The notes under the pieces are model-generated. The model was not told the DNA's origin, did not search any database, and worked only from the letters and a program-made list of their open reading frames with translations. The position numbers were made by a program, and so were the translations under genes. Shown in pieces: positions 41,958-49,965 of a stretch of DNA of 64,000 bases (its first letter is position 1; each line of letters opens with the position of its first letter). Source of the DNA: Pseudoxanthomonas sp. (GTDB lineage Bacteria; Pseudomonadota; Gammaproteobacteria; Xanthomonadales; Xanthomonadaceae); NCBI RefSeq assembly GCF_002863005.1, contig NZ_PKDG01000015.1, forward strand, positions 248,001 through 312,000, read 5' to 3'.

Positions 41958-43519
41958 GCCACCTGCCGGTGCTGCCGATCCTGATCCCGCTGTTCGCCGC
42001 GTCGATCGCGCTGTTCTTCGAACACCGCCGGTTCGGCATGGTCCCGCAGCGCATCGTCGCGTGGGCCTCGATCTTCGCCATGCTGGCCGTGGCCTGCGTG
42101 CTGGTCGCTTCCGCGGGGTCCGGCGAGGTCTCGGTCTACCTGCTCGGCGACTGGCCGGCGCGATTGGGCATCGTGCTGATGGTGGACCGGCTGTCTGCCC
42201 TGATGCTGCTGGTGGGCCTGCTGCTGGGTGCGGCCTGCCTGCTGCACGCATGCGCCGGCTGGGACAGGCGCGCACCGCACTTCCACGCGTTCTTCCAGTT
42301 CCAGCTGATGGGCTTGAACGGCGCGTTCCTGACCGGCGACATCTTCAATCTGTTCGTGTTCTTCGAAGTACTGCTGATCTCGTCCTACGGGTTGATGCTC
42401 AGCGGTGGTCGTGGCGAGCGCATGCGGGCGGGCCTGCATTACGTGACGTTCAACATCGCGGCGTCGACACTGTTCCTGATTGCGCTGGGACTTCTGTACG
42501 GACTGCTTGGCTCGTTGAACATGGCCGAGCTGTCGGTGGGGGTGGCGCAACTGCCGCCGGGCGACATCGCGCTGGTGCAGGCGGCGGCAGGCCTGCTGTT
42601 CGTGGTGTTCTGCGCGAAAGCGGCGTTGCTGCCGATGTATTTCTGGCTTCCCGAAACCTATACCCACGCGCCGGCAGCGGTTGCCGGCCTGTTCGCCATC
42701 ATGACCAAGGTCGGCCTGTACGCGGTGTTGCGGTTGGGCACGCTGACCTTCGGCGCAGCGGGACCGCTGGACGGGTTCGCCTGGCCCGCACTGTTGGCGC
42801 TGGGCGCGGCGACGCTGGTGCTGGCATCGCTGGGCGTCCTGGCGGCGAACCGGCTTCGTGCGCTGGCCGCGTATCTCGTGCTGGGCTCGGCAGCGACGCT
42901 GTTCGTCGCGTTCGCGCTGCACACCGCCGGCACGATCGGTGCGGGGCTGTATTACCTGGTGCACAGCAGTTTCGCAGGTGCCGCACTGTTCCTGCTGGCG
43001 GACCTGATCCGTCGCCGGCGTGGCCGTGCCAGCGACCGCAAGGACGTGATCGCGGCGCTGCCCGACAAGACCGTGCCGGGCCTGCTGTTCCTGGTCGCTG
43101 CGGTTTCGCTGGCGGGCCTTCCGCCTCTGTCGGGCTTCATCGGCAAGCTGCTGCTGCTGGAAGCGGTGCCCTCCGGTCCGCGTACGTTCTGGATCTGGGC
43201 GCTGGTGCTGGGCACCAGTTTCCTGATGCTGGTTGGATTGGCGCGCGCGGGCACGCGGTTGTTCTGGCGCGTGGAGCCGTGGCCGGACGCGAGTGCGGAA
43301 CGGCAGGAAGCATTCATGCCTGCCGACCAGGTGGCGGTGGCACCCTCGCGTCCGCTCGAGACGGCGGCCGTCGTGCTGTTGCTCGCCTATGGCATCGCCC
43401 TGGTGCTCGCTGCGTCGCCGATCCTGGACTACACGCGGGCCACTGCGGCGCAGCTGCAGGCGCCCGAAGACTACGTCGATCACATGCGCGCCGCCGCGCC
43501 CATCCTGAGGGAACCCTGA
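41954..43519 (+). CDS. mrpD: Mrp antiporter subunit D
   Basis: NuoN/NuoM-like proton-channel subunit of 521 residues with about 14 helices. Key segments: NLFVFFEVLLISSYGLMLSG with the conserved Glu, CAKAALLPMYFWLPETYTHA with the channel Lys, and LPDKTVPGLLFLVAAVSLAGLPPLSGFIGK. Starts at ATG 41954 overlapping mrpC. Confidence 0.95.
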   Translation: MSHLPVLPILIPLFAASIALFFEHRRFGMVPQRIVAWASIFAMLAVACVLVASAGSGEVSVYLLGDWPARLGIVLMVDRLSALMLLVGLLLGAACLLHACAGWDRRAPHFHAFFQFQLMGLNGAFLTGDIFNLFVFFEVLLISSYGLMLSGGRGERMRAGLHYVTFNIAASTLFLIALGLLYGLLGSLNMAELSVGVAQLPPGDIALVQAAAGLLFVVFCAKAALLPMYFWLPETYTHAPAAVAGLFAIMTKVGLYAVLRLGTLTFGAAGPLDGFAWPALLALGAATLVLASLGVLAANRLRALAAYLVLGSAATLFVAFALHTAGTIGAGLYYLVHSSFAGAALFLLADLIRRRRGRASDRKDVIAALPDKTVPGLLFLVAAVSLAGLPPLSGFIGKLLLLEAVPSGPRTFWIWALVLGTSFLMLVGLARAGTRLFWRVEPWPDASAERQEAFMPADQVAVAPSRPLETAAVVLLLAYGIALVLAASPILDYTRATAAQLQAPEDYVDHMRAAAPILREP

Positions 43520-43521
43520 GC

Positions 43522-44022
43522 ATGGCTGCGACCTTGCGCAAGCGCTTGCTGCCGTCGCTGCCGCTGAGCGTGACGGTGTTCTGCTTCTGGCTGCTGATGA
43601 ACGACGAGATCAGCGCGGGCCAGGTGACGATGGCGCTGCTGCTGGCGTTGTTGATTCCTCCCTTCGCCGCACGGCTGGACCGCGAGTTCGCGAGCATCGG
43701 CCGCCTGCGCAGCGTGCCGCGCATGCTGGGCGTGCTGGCGCTAGACATCGTGCAGGCGAACGTCACCGTGGCGCTGCAGGTGCTCGGTCCCGAACGGAAC
43801 ATCCGCCCCGGCTTCATCTGGGTGCCGCTCGACATCAACAACATCCATGGCATTGCGGCCCTGACCAGCATCATCACGCTGACGCCCGGCACGGTGTCGT
43901 CGGTGCTGTCGGATGACCGGAGCCACCTGCTGGTGCATGTGTTGAACCTGGATGATGCCGACGAGGTGATCCGGCAGATCAAGACACGCTATGAAATGCC
44001 GCTGATGGAGATATTCCCGTGA
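43522..44022 (+). CDS. mrpE: Mrp antiporter subunit E
   Basis: A 166-residue membrane subunit with N-terminal helices (SVTVFCFWLLMNDEISAGQV, LLALLIPPFAA) and the MrpE signature VALQVLGPERNIRPGFIWVP, ALTSIITLTPGTVSSVLSDD and HVLNLDDAD. MrpE has no complex I counterpart. Two bases separate it from mrpD; it overlaps mrpF by four. Confidence 0.93.
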   Translation: MAATLRKRLLPSLPLSVTVFCFWLLMNDEISAGQVTMALLLALLIPPFAARLDREFASIGRLRSVPRMLGVLALDIVQANVTVALQVLGPERNIRPGFIWVPLDINNIHGIAALTSIITLTPGTVSSVLSDDRSHLLVHVLNLDDADEVIRQIKTRYEMPLMEIFP

Positions 44023-44303
44023 CCCCGCAGGCGCTAGTGATGTACGCGATCGTGGGCTCGATGCACGTGGTCGGGCTGGCGATGCTGTTGGCACTCGTGC
44101 GACTCGTTCGCGGGCCTAGCGTGCCCGACCGCATCCTCGCGCTGGACACGCTGTTCGTCGCCGCGATCGCGCAGTTGGTGCTGTTCGGCATGTACCTGGG
44201 CACGGCGGTCTACTTCGAGGCGGCGCTGATCATCGCCATGCTGGGCTTCGTCGGCACCGTGGTGCTGAGCAAGTACGTGCTGCGCCGGGACATCGTCGAA
44301 TGA
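44019..44303 (+). CDS. mrpF: Mrp antiporter subunit F
   Basis: A 94-residue, three-helix subunit (VRLVRGPSVPDRILALDTLF is the family mark, followed by EAALIIAMLGFVGTVVLSKY). GTG start at 44019 overlaps the mrpE stop by four bases and its own stop overlaps mrpG. Confidence 0.92.
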   Translation: MTPQALVMYAIVGSMHVVGLAMLLALVRLVRGPSVPDRILALDTLFVAAIAQLVLFGMYLGTAVYFEAALIIAMLGFVGTVVLSKYVLRRDIVE

Positions 44304-44671
44304 GCTGGGTCTTCGCCATCCTGCTTGTACTGCTGCTGGCCGTGGGCAGCTTCTTCATCCTGGTCGGCTCCTTCAGCCTGTTGAAGCTGTCGGAGTTCTT
44401 CAAGCGCCTTCACGGCCCCACCAAGGCCAGTACGCTGGGCGTGGGCTGCATGCTGATCGCGTCGGTCGGCTATCACGCGCTGAGCGGCACCGATCCGCAG
44501 CCACGCGAACTGCTGATCACCGCGTTCCTGTTCATCACCGCGCCGATCAGTGCACACCTGATGGCGAAGGCCGCGCTGTCGCTGCACATGGCGGAGCGTC
44601 CCCCGATGCCGGGCGGCGAACCGGCCAACCCCGTCGATGCGGTCGACGAAGACGCCGGCCGGGACGCCTGA
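44300..44671 (+). CDS. mrpG: Mrp antiporter subunit G
   Basis: A 123-residue three-helix subunit closing the mrp operon. LLAVGSFFILVGSFSLLKLS, EFFKRLHGPTKASTLGVGC and FLFITAPISAHLMAKAALSL match MrpG; the last 30 residues are a variable acidic tail. The next gene begins 6 bases later and may be read through. Confidence 0.92.
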   Translation: MSWVFAILLVLLLAVGSFFILVGSFSLLKLSEFFKRLHGPTKASTLGVGCMLIASVGYHALSGTDPQPRELLITAFLFITAPISAHLMAKAALSLHMAERPPMPGGEPANPVDAVDEDAGRDA

Positions 44672-44677
44672 TCCGCA

Positions 44678-45535
44678 ATGCGTACCGCCCTCGTCTTCGG
44701 TGCCAGCGGCCAGATCGGCGAGGCCTTGCTGGCCCGGCTGGATGCCGGCCAGTGGCAGGTGTTCGCGGTATCGCGGGCGCCGCGTCCTCCGTCGTCGAAC
44801 GTGCAGTGGCTGCCGGGTGAGTTCGCCGCCATCGACGGCTTGCCCGATCGCGTCGACGTGATCTTCAGCACCGGCCCGCTGGACGGCTTTGCACGATGGT
44901 ATGTGCAGGGACGCGTCGCGGCCCCGCGCGTGGTCGCTTTCGGGTCCACCAGCCTTGATACCAAGAAAGCGTCAGGCGACGCGCATGAGCGCGACGTCGT
45001 CGCGCGGCTGCAGGCCGCCGAACGAGCCGTATTCGAGACCGCGTCGGCCCATGGCGCCGCAGCAACGTTGTTGCGTCCGACCCTGGTCTATGGCGCCGGA
45101 CGCGACCAGACGCTCGCGCGAATCGCGGCGATGGCGCGGCGCGTGGGCTTCTTCGTGTTGCCGCGTGGCGCCGAGGGCAAGCGCCAGCCGGTGCACGTCG
45201 ATGATCTGGCGATGGCAGCACTCGCCGTCGTGGAGGCATCCGCCACCCACGGACATGCCTATTCGCTGCCGGGAGGCGAAACGCTGGCCTACAGCGACAT
45301 GGTGGCGCGCACGCTGGCGTCGCTCAATCCGCCGGTGAAGCTGTGGACGCTGCCGATGCCCGTGTTCAGGGCCGTGCTGTCGCTGTCCCGCCTGGCGGGC
45401 ATGATGCGCGGCCTCACCGACGATGCAGTGGCCCGCATGCGCGACGACCTAGTGTTCGATGCGGCGCCGGCGCGACGCGACTTCGGCTACGCGCCGCGGA
45501 AATTCATCGTCGACAAGCGTGCGGTGGGATCGTAG
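44678..45535 (+). CDS. NAD(P)-binding epimerase-like protein
   Basis: An extended short-chain dehydrogenase-type protein of 285 residues. The Rossmann motif is ALVFGASGQIGEALLARLDA (GxxGxxG form), followed by a strand and RVVAFGSTSLDTKK in the active-site region. A canonical YxxxK pair is not obvious, so catalysis is uncertain and it may be an NmrA/YeeZ-like redox sensor or oxidoreductase. The middle has RQPVHVDDLAMAALAV, usual in sugar-nucleotide epimerase relatives. Its TAG stop lies inside a family C repeat. It may be co-transcribed with mrpG. Confidence 0.75.
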   Translation: MRTALVFGASGQIGEALLARLDAGQWQVFAVSRAPRPPSSNVQWLPGEFAAIDGLPDRVDVIFSTGPLDGFARWYVQGRVAAPRVVAFGSTSLDTKKASGDAHERDVVARLQAAERAVFETASAHGAAATLLRPTLVYGAGRDQTLARIAAMARRVGFFVLPRGAEGKRQPVHVDDLAMAALAVVEASATHGHAYSLPGGETLAYSDMVARTLASLNPPVKLWTLPMPVFRAVLSLSRLAGMMRGLTDDAVARMRDDLVFDAAPARRDFGYAPRKFIVDKRAVGS

Positions 45536-45610
45536 AGCGGAGCTTGCTCCGCTGCTGTTCGCAGTTCAGATCGATGCCGTGCACGGCATCAGCCAAGCAA
45601 GCTCAGCTCA
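45532..45610. repeat. family C inverted repeat with internal palindrome
   Basis: Left arm GTAGAGCGGAGCTTGCT at 45532-45548 includes the stop codon of the gene upstream; the right arm (45596-45610, AGCAAGCTCAGCTCA) is degraded. Between them lies a perfect 18-base palindrome GATGCCGTGCACGGCATC (45573-45590). Confidence 0.8.
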
Positions 45611-45617
45611 GCCCCAC

Positions 45618-46097
45618 TCAGTACTTCCAGCCCATCTTCCGGTAGAACTTGCTGAGCACCCAGGCCGGCCCGATCAGCAGGTAGGTGAGGTCGGTCAGGA
45701 AACTGGGCTTCTTGCCTTCGATCTTGTGGCCGATGAACTGGGCGATCCACGCCACCACGAACACCGTCACCGCGAGGAAGAACAGGTTCTGCAGCCCGAG
45801 CAGGCCTTCCAGCCAGCGGGTCAGCCACGCCATCGCGATGAAGATCGCCAGCATGCCGAAGCCCAGCGGACGCGAGAGTTTGTAGTAGTACATCCACGCG
45901 CCGAACATCGCCAGCGCCGCCCACATCCCGGATTTCACCCAGGTGCCGAACACCGGGATGCACCAGAGCAGCGCCACCACCGTCCACAGGATCGCCGGAA
46001 CGGCGAACACGTGGATCAGCTGGTTGGTCTCGTTGACGTGGTCGCCGGAATAACTGGCGAACCAGCGGTCCACCGGACGTTGCGCGGTCGCGTTCAT
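45618..46097 (-). CDS. DUF962/Mpo1-like membrane protein
   Basis: A 159-residue membrane protein of the DUF962 (yeast Mpo1/YGL010w) family. Landmarks are HVNETNQLIHVFAVPAI with conserved His residues near the N-terminus and QFIGHKIEGKKPSFLTDLTY near residue 120; four to five hydrophobic helices lie between. Yeast Mpo1 is an Fe(II)-dependent dioxygenase that shortens 2-hydroxy fatty acids by alpha-oxidation; the His pattern needed for iron is kept here. The bacterial role is not established. It converges with the epimerase-like gene. Confidence 0.85.
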   Translation of the reverse strand: MNATAQRPVDRWFASYSGDHVNETNQLIHVFAVPAILWTVVALLWCIPVFGTWVKSGMWAALAMFGAWMYYYKLSRPLGFGMLAIFIAMAWLTRWLEGLLGLQNLFFLAVTVFVVAWIAQFIGHKIEGKKPSFLTDLTYLLIGPAWVLSKFYRKMGWKY

Positions 46098-46194
46098 TCA
46101 TCCCTCCCGAGGATGGCAATGCGGCAGGGTATGGAGCATACCCCAGCCCGTCGGGCGCTGCCGGCCCGGCCGTCAGGTCGGTGGAGAGGTTCGA

Positions 46195-46264
46195 CTGTGG
46201 GAGCGACGTCAGTCGCGATCAGTCTGGCCGCGGCCTTCCATCGCGACTGACGTCGCTCCCACAG
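46195..46264. repeat. family B inverted repeat downstream of purC
   Basis: Arms of 24 bases at 46195-46218 and 46241-46264 are perfect inverted copies. It begins 3 bases beyond the purC stop. The same arms occur inside the E2 and E1-beta genes. Confidence 0.92.
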
Positions 46265-46267
46265 GAG

Positions 46268-47200
46268 TCAATCGACGACAATGCCGGCCAGTTTCTGCAG
46301 CGCTTCCGCGTACTTGGCGCGGGTGCGCTCGATGACCTCGGCCGGCAGCGCCGGGCCGGGCGCGGTCTTGTTCCAGTCCAGCGTTTCCAGGTAGTCGCGC
46401 ACGAACTGCTTGTCGTAGCTCGGCGGGCTGGTGCCGACTTCGTACTGGTCCGCGGGCCAGTAGCGCGAGGAATCCGGGGTCAGCATCTCGTCCATGATGT
46501 AGAGGCGGCCGTCTTCGTCCGTGCCGAACTCGAACTTGGTGTCGGCCAGCAGGATGCCGCGTTCGGCGGCGACATCGGCGGCGAAGCGGTAGATGCGCAG
46601 GGTGGCGTCGCGCACGCGCTCGGCCAGTTCGGCGCCGACGGTCTTCACCATGGCGTCGAAGTCGATGTTCTCGTCGTGGTCGCCGACCGCGGCCTTAGTC
46701 GACGGGGTGAAGATCGGCTCGGCCAGCTTCTCCGCCTGGCGGAGGCCGTCGGGCAGTTCGATGCCGCTGACCTTGCCGGTGCGCTGGTAATCCTTCCAGC
46801 CGCTGCCGATCAGGTAGCCGCGCGCGATGGCTTCCACCGGCACGGGCTTGAGCTTCTTCGTCACCACCGCGCGCTTGGCGTACAGCGAGGCGTCCACGCC
46901 GGCCGGCAGCACGCTGGCCACGTCGATGCCGGTCAGGTGGTTCGGCATCAGGTGCGCGGTCTTGGCGAACCAGAAGTTGGAGATCTGGCAGAGCATCTCG
47001 CCCTTGCCGGGGATGGGATCGGGCAGCACCACGTCGAACGCGCTGAGGCGGTCGGTGGCGACCATCAGCAGGTAATCGCCCGGGGGCGCATCGGCGGGCA
47101 GGCGCTCGCGGGGCAGGTCGAACACGTCGCGGACCTTGCCGCGATGGCGCAGGGTGAGGCCGGGCAGATCGGATTGAAGCAACGTCGTGGGCACAAACAC
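46268..47200 (-). CDS. purC: phosphoribosylaminoimidazole-succinocarboxamide synthase
   Basis: ATP-dependent ligase of 310 residues joining aspartate to CAIR in purine synthesis. [12 protein letters not shown] (ATP loop), [36 protein letters not shown] (with the conserved Glu and Gly-Ser) and [18 protein letters not shown] (ligand Asp/Glu) are the family motifs. The 310-residue length corresponds to the longer, yeast-like form rather than the 237-residue E. coli form. It is a single gene ending against a family B repeat. Confidence 0.95.
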   Translation of the reverse strand: MFVPTTLLQSDLPGLTLRHRGKVRDVFDLPRERLPADAPPGDYLLMVATDRLSAFDVVLPDPIPGKGEMLCQISNFWFAKTAHLMPNHLTGIDVASVLPAGVDASLYAKRAVVTKKLKPVPVEAIARGYLIGSGWKDYQRTGKVSGIELPDGLRQAEKLAEPIFTPSTKAAVGDHDENIDFDAMVKTVGAELAERVRDATLRIYRFAADVAAERGILLADTKFEFGTDEDGRLYIMDEMLTPDSSRYWPADQYEVGTSPPSYDKQFVRDYLETLDWNKTAPGPALPAEVIERTRAKYAEALQKLAGIVVD

Positions 47201-47391
47201 TCCTTGGGGAGTCCGGAAACCAGCGAAGCGGTACAGCGTCGTGGGGGCGTGCGGCAGGCCGTGCGCCCGTGCCCCGGGGCGGCCGTCTACCCGCGGTGGC
47301 GGGGCCGGGTACCTGACCGGGCCGCGTAGTGTACGGGCTGACGGGCGGCGTGTGCCGTAAAATGCCGCGATTGCCGGAGAAGGCGGGCCGA

Positions 47392-47721
47392 ATGAAGCGC
47401 TGGTACGGAAAACTGCTGGGATTCGTGGCCGGTTGGCTGCTGATGCGCCATCCCCTGGGCGGCCTGGTGGGCCTGATCATCGGCCATGCCTTCGACGAGG
47501 ACTGGTTCAGGCTCGGCCGCGACAATCCGTATCGCGCGCTCGGCCTGACCAGCGACGCCAGCGATGCCGAGGTCGACCAGGCCTACCGCCGGCTCATTTC
47601 CCAGTACCACCCCGACAAGATGGCCGGCGCGGCGGAAGACCTGCGCCGCCAGGCCGAACGGAAGGCCGGCGAGATCAACGCCGCCTACGACCGCATCAAG
47701 ACCCAGCGCAAGCGCAAGTGA
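47392..47721 (+). CDS. small membrane-anchored J-domain protein (DjlA-like without TerB)
   Basis: A 109-residue protein: a glycine-rich N-terminal membrane segment ([28 protein letters not shown], about 8-35) followed by a J-domain ([20 protein letters not shown]) with the HPD tripeptide in YHPDKM that stimulates DnaK. It resembles E. coli DjlA with the middle TerB domain removed. A TAAAAT box lies at 47358-47363; the ATG at 47392 is the first in-frame start that leaves a sensible membrane segment. rpe follows 8 bases after the stop. Confidence 0.82.
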   Translation: MKRWYGKLLGFVAGWLLMRHPLGGLVGLIIGHAFDEDWFRLGRDNPYRALGLTSDASDAEVDQAYRRLISQYHPDKMAGAAEDLRRQAERKAGEINAAYDRIKTQRKRK

Positions 47722-47729
47722 GCCTCTCC

Positions 47730-48404
47730 ATGTCGAACTGCATCATCGCCCCGTCGATCCTGTCCGCGAACTTCGCCCGCCTCGGCGAGGAAGTCGACAA
47801 CGTGCTGAAGGCTGGCGCCGACTGGGTCCACTTCGACGTGATGGACAACCACTACGTCCCCAATCTGACCATCGGCCCGCTGGTGTGCAGCGCGCTGCGC
47901 AAGCATGGCGTTACCGCTCCGATCGACGTGCACCTGATGGTGGAGCCGGTGGACCGCATCATCCCGGACTTCGCCGAAGCCGGCGCCAGCATCATCAGCT
48001 TCCACCCGGAAGCCTCGAAGCACGTGCACCGCACGATCCAGCTGATCAAGTCGCTGGGCTGCAAGGCCGGCCTGGTGCTCAACCCCGGCACGCCGGTCGA
48101 AGTGCTGGACTGGGTGCTGCCGGAACTGGACCTGGTGCTGCTGATGTCGGTGAACCCGGGCTTCGGCGGGCAGGCCTTCATTCCGTCGGCGCTGGACAAG
48201 CTGCGGGCCGTGCGCGCGATGATCGACAAGACCGGCAAGGACATCCGCCTGGAGATCGACGGTGGCGTGAAGGCCGACAACACCGGCCAGATCGCGGCTG
48301 CGGGCGCGGATGCCTTCGTCGCCGGCTCGGCGATCTTCAATGCACCGGACTACAAGGACGTGATCGATCGCATGCGCCAGGCCGTGGCGCATGCGCGCAG
48401 CTGA
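47730..48404 (+). CDS. rpe: ribulose-phosphate 3-epimerase
   Basis: Metal-dependent TIM-barrel enzyme of 224 residues interconverting ribulose 5-phosphate and xylulose 5-phosphate in the pentose phosphate pathway. [66 protein letters not shown] and [11 protein letters not shown] include the metal-binding His/Asp and catalytic Asp residues. ATG 47730 has an upstream SD-like sequence at the end of the J-domain gene. It often precedes trpE in gammaproteobacteria, as here (1.5 kb upstream). Confidence 0.95.
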   Translation: MSNCIIAPSILSANFARLGEEVDNVLKAGADWVHFDVMDNHYVPNLTIGPLVCSALRKHGVTAPIDVHLMVEPVDRIIPDFAEAGASIISFHPEASKHVHRTIQLIKSLGCKAGLVLNPGTPVEVLDWVLPELDLVLLMSVNPGFGGQAFIPSALDKLRAVRAMIDKTGKDIRLEIDGGVKADNTGQIAAAGADAFVAGSAIFNAPDYKDVIDRMRQAVAHARS

Positions 48405-48411
48405 CGGGTGC

Positions 48412-48467
48412 GTAGAGCGGAGCTTGCTCCGCTTGCCTTGCAAACAGCCGAGCAGGCTCGGCTCTAC
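48412..48467. repeat. family C inverted repeat after rpe
   Basis: Arms of 18 bases at 48412-48429 (GTAGAGCGGAGCTTGCTC) and 48450-48467 differ at two positions when inverted. It starts 7 bases after the rpe stop. The rest of the 344-base gap before the lipid-kinase gene holds a family A element and no gene. Confidence 0.85.
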
Positions 48468-48601
48468 ATTGAAAAAGGCGATGGCTTTCGCCACCGCCCC
48501 GGAAGAATTGGAGGCTGATCCTGCCTCCGCCCGTCGTCCCTGCTATGGCCTTCCATACTACGGACCGACTGTGACGGGTCCGTGACAGCGGCTTTGCCCT
48601 T

Positions 48602-48706
48602 GTAGGAGCGACGTGAGTCGCGACCGTTGACTTCGAGTTCCCGGATTACGGGTCCGCGGCTTCCCTGCCAGCCATAACGTGCGGTAGCGACTCACGTCGC
48701 TCCTAC
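48602..48706. repeat. family A long inverted repeat
   Basis: Arms of 24 bases at 48602-48625 and 48683-48706 with one mismatch, 57 bases apart, bordered by T/A so that both ends read TGTAGGAG ... CTCCTACA. Same family as 19972-20100. Confidence 0.9.
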
Positions 48707-48718
48707 AGAGGGAAACGC

Positions 48719-48724
48719 TATGCT
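48719..48724 (+). promoter_or_regulatory. -10 box of the lipid-kinase gene
   Basis: TATGCT 24 bases before the ATG at 48749, directly after the family A repeat. Confidence 0.35.
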
Positions 48725-48748
48725 CGGCGCTTCCACCAAGGACCCCCC

Positions 48749-49681
48749 ATGACCACACCCCGCTGGCGCCTCATCCTCAACGGCAAGTCCGCCGGCGATG
48801 ACGACCTGCGCGAGGCCGTGGCGAAGATGCGCGAAGACGGCATCGCCCTTGACGTGCGGGTGACTTGGGAGGATGGCGACGCCGAGCGCTATGTCGCGGA
48901 GGCGATCGCCGATGGCGTGGACACCGTCATCGCCGGGGGCGGCGACGGCACGCTCAGCGAAGTGGCGACGACCCTCGCTCACCGCGACCAGAGAGCCGAC
49001 GCGCTGCCTTCGCTCGGGTTGGTGCCGCTGGGCACCGCGAACGACTTCGCCACCGCCGCCGGAATTCCGGACGACGCGCTGCCTGCGCTGCAGCTCGTCC
49101 ACGCGGCGGCCGCCGTGCCGCTGGACCTGCTGCGCATCGAGGCCGACGACGGTGTGCACTGGTGCGCCAACCTCGCCAGTGGCGGCTTCGGTACCGAGGT
49201 GACGGTGGAAACCGACGAAGGCCTGAAGAAGATGCTCGGCGGTCTTGCCTATCTCATCACCGGTATCGCCAGGCTGGGGCGCATCGAGCCGATGACCGCG
49301 CGCGTGCGCGGCCCGGAGTTCGACTGGCGGGGCGACTTCATTGCACTCGGCATCGGCAACGGGCGCCAGGCCGGCGGCGGGCAAGCGCTGTGCCCGGATG
49401 CGCTGGTCGATGACGGCCTGCTGGACGTGACGCTCGTGCCGGAGCTGTCCGGCGAAGTCGCCGCCACCCTCGGGACGCTGGTCAAGGACGGCAAGCACGC
49501 GGCGCTGGACCGCGTCGCCACCCGCGCACGGCTGCCCTGGGTGGAACTGGACGCGGACCAGCCACTGACCCTCAATCTGGACGGCGAGCCCGTGCAGTCC
49601 CGCCGTTTCCGCATCGAGTGCGTCCCCGGCCGGGTCCGCATGCATCTGCCGGCACCCTGTCCGTTGCGGATGCAACCTTAG
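48749..49681 (+). CDS. yegS: YegS-like lipid kinase
   Basis: A 310-residue diacylglycerol-kinase-family enzyme. The ATP-site motif is [20 protein letters not shown] with [17 protein letters not shown] downstream, and metal- and lipid-binding parts include [19 protein letters not shown] and [21 protein letters not shown]. coli YegS phosphorylates phosphatidylglycerol; the in vivo substrate here is not known. ATG 48749 follows a repeat and a -10 box. It precedes the trpE region by about 250 bases, which contain a possible leader ORF. Confidence 0.9.
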   Translation: MTTPRWRLILNGKSAGDDDLREAVAKMREDGIALDVRVTWEDGDAERYVAEAIADGVDTVIAGGGDGTLSEVATTLAHRDQRADALPSLGLVPLGTANDFATAAGIPDDALPALQLVHAAAAVPLDLLRIEADDGVHWCANLASGGFGTEVTVETDEGLKKMLGGLAYLITGIARLGRIEPMTARVRGPEFDWRGDFIALGIGNGRQAGGGQALCPDALVDDGLLDVTLVPELSGEVAATLGTLVKDGKHAALDRVATRARLPWVELDADQPLTLNLDGEPVQSRRFRIECVPGRVRMHLPAPCPLRMQP

Positions 49682-49806
49682 GGAAGCGCTGAAAGCGCTC
49701 GCTTGCTCGTCATTCCCGCCTGACCAGACGTGCGTCTGTTGAACGCCGCGCGGATGACGGCAACAATTCATGCGTTCCCCAGTGGTCGTCGGCCCGATGC
49801 GTCGGG

Positions 49807-49812
49807 TAAAGT
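49807..49812 (+). promoter_or_regulatory. -10 box of the trpE leader ORF (leaderless arrangement)
   Basis: TAAAGT ends 6 bases before a GTG at 49819 that opens a Trp-rich reading frame, the same spacing as seen for dusA, plsY and the SPOR gene. Confidence 0.4.
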
Positions 49813-49818
49813 AGGCCC

Positions 49819-49965
49819 GTGTCCCATCCCGCGCTCCCGCTTTCCAAAGATTCCGCACGCCATGGCTGGCGATGGTGGCCCGTTGCCGTCGCCCGCACCG
49901 TCACCGTGTTCCGGAAGGAAAGCCCGCTTGATCTCGCACGCCCAGTTCCAGCAGTACGCTGCTGA
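49819..49965 (+). CDS. putative trp leader peptide with clustered Trp codons
   Basis: A 48-residue reading frame (GTG start) carrying three Trp codons in four, TGG CGA TGG TGG, at 49867-49878 (residues 17, 19, 20; HGWRWWP). It is out of frame with trpE and overlaps its start (49928). A GC-rich hairpin (GGCGATGG / CCGTCGCC, 49868-49893) sits on the Trp codons, and GCTTTCC (49839-49845) is complementary to GGAAAGC (49917-49923) at the trpE ribosome site. No T run follows, so attenuation by termination is not supported; translational control by ribosome stalling is possible. The peptide is not proven. Confidence 0.45.
   Translation: MSHPALPLSKDSARHGWRWWPVAVARTVTVFRKESPLDLARPVPAVRC
49868..49893 (+). 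promoter_or_regulatory. hairpin over the Trp codons upstream of trpE
   Basis: GGCGATGG (49868-49875) pairs with CCGTCGCC (49886-49893), one G-T wobble, loop of 10 bases. A ribosome stalled at the Trp codons would melt it. Confidence 0.4.

Noticed and set aside
46195-46264. Rho-independent terminator for purC
   Set aside because: The stem is strong but there is no T run on the minus strand and identical copies occur inside genes, so it is treated as a repeat, though it could still affect RNA ends.
49730-49927. N-terminal extension of TrpE by 66 residues
   Set aside because: The extension is Pro/Arg-rich without homology, whereas the TTG at 49928 has an SD and a family-like N-terminus; the DNA is better explained as leader and promoter.
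49868-49927. Classical transcription attenuator (terminator) before trpE
   Set aside because: A hairpin is present but no T run follows any stem in the region, so termination-type attenuation is not supported.
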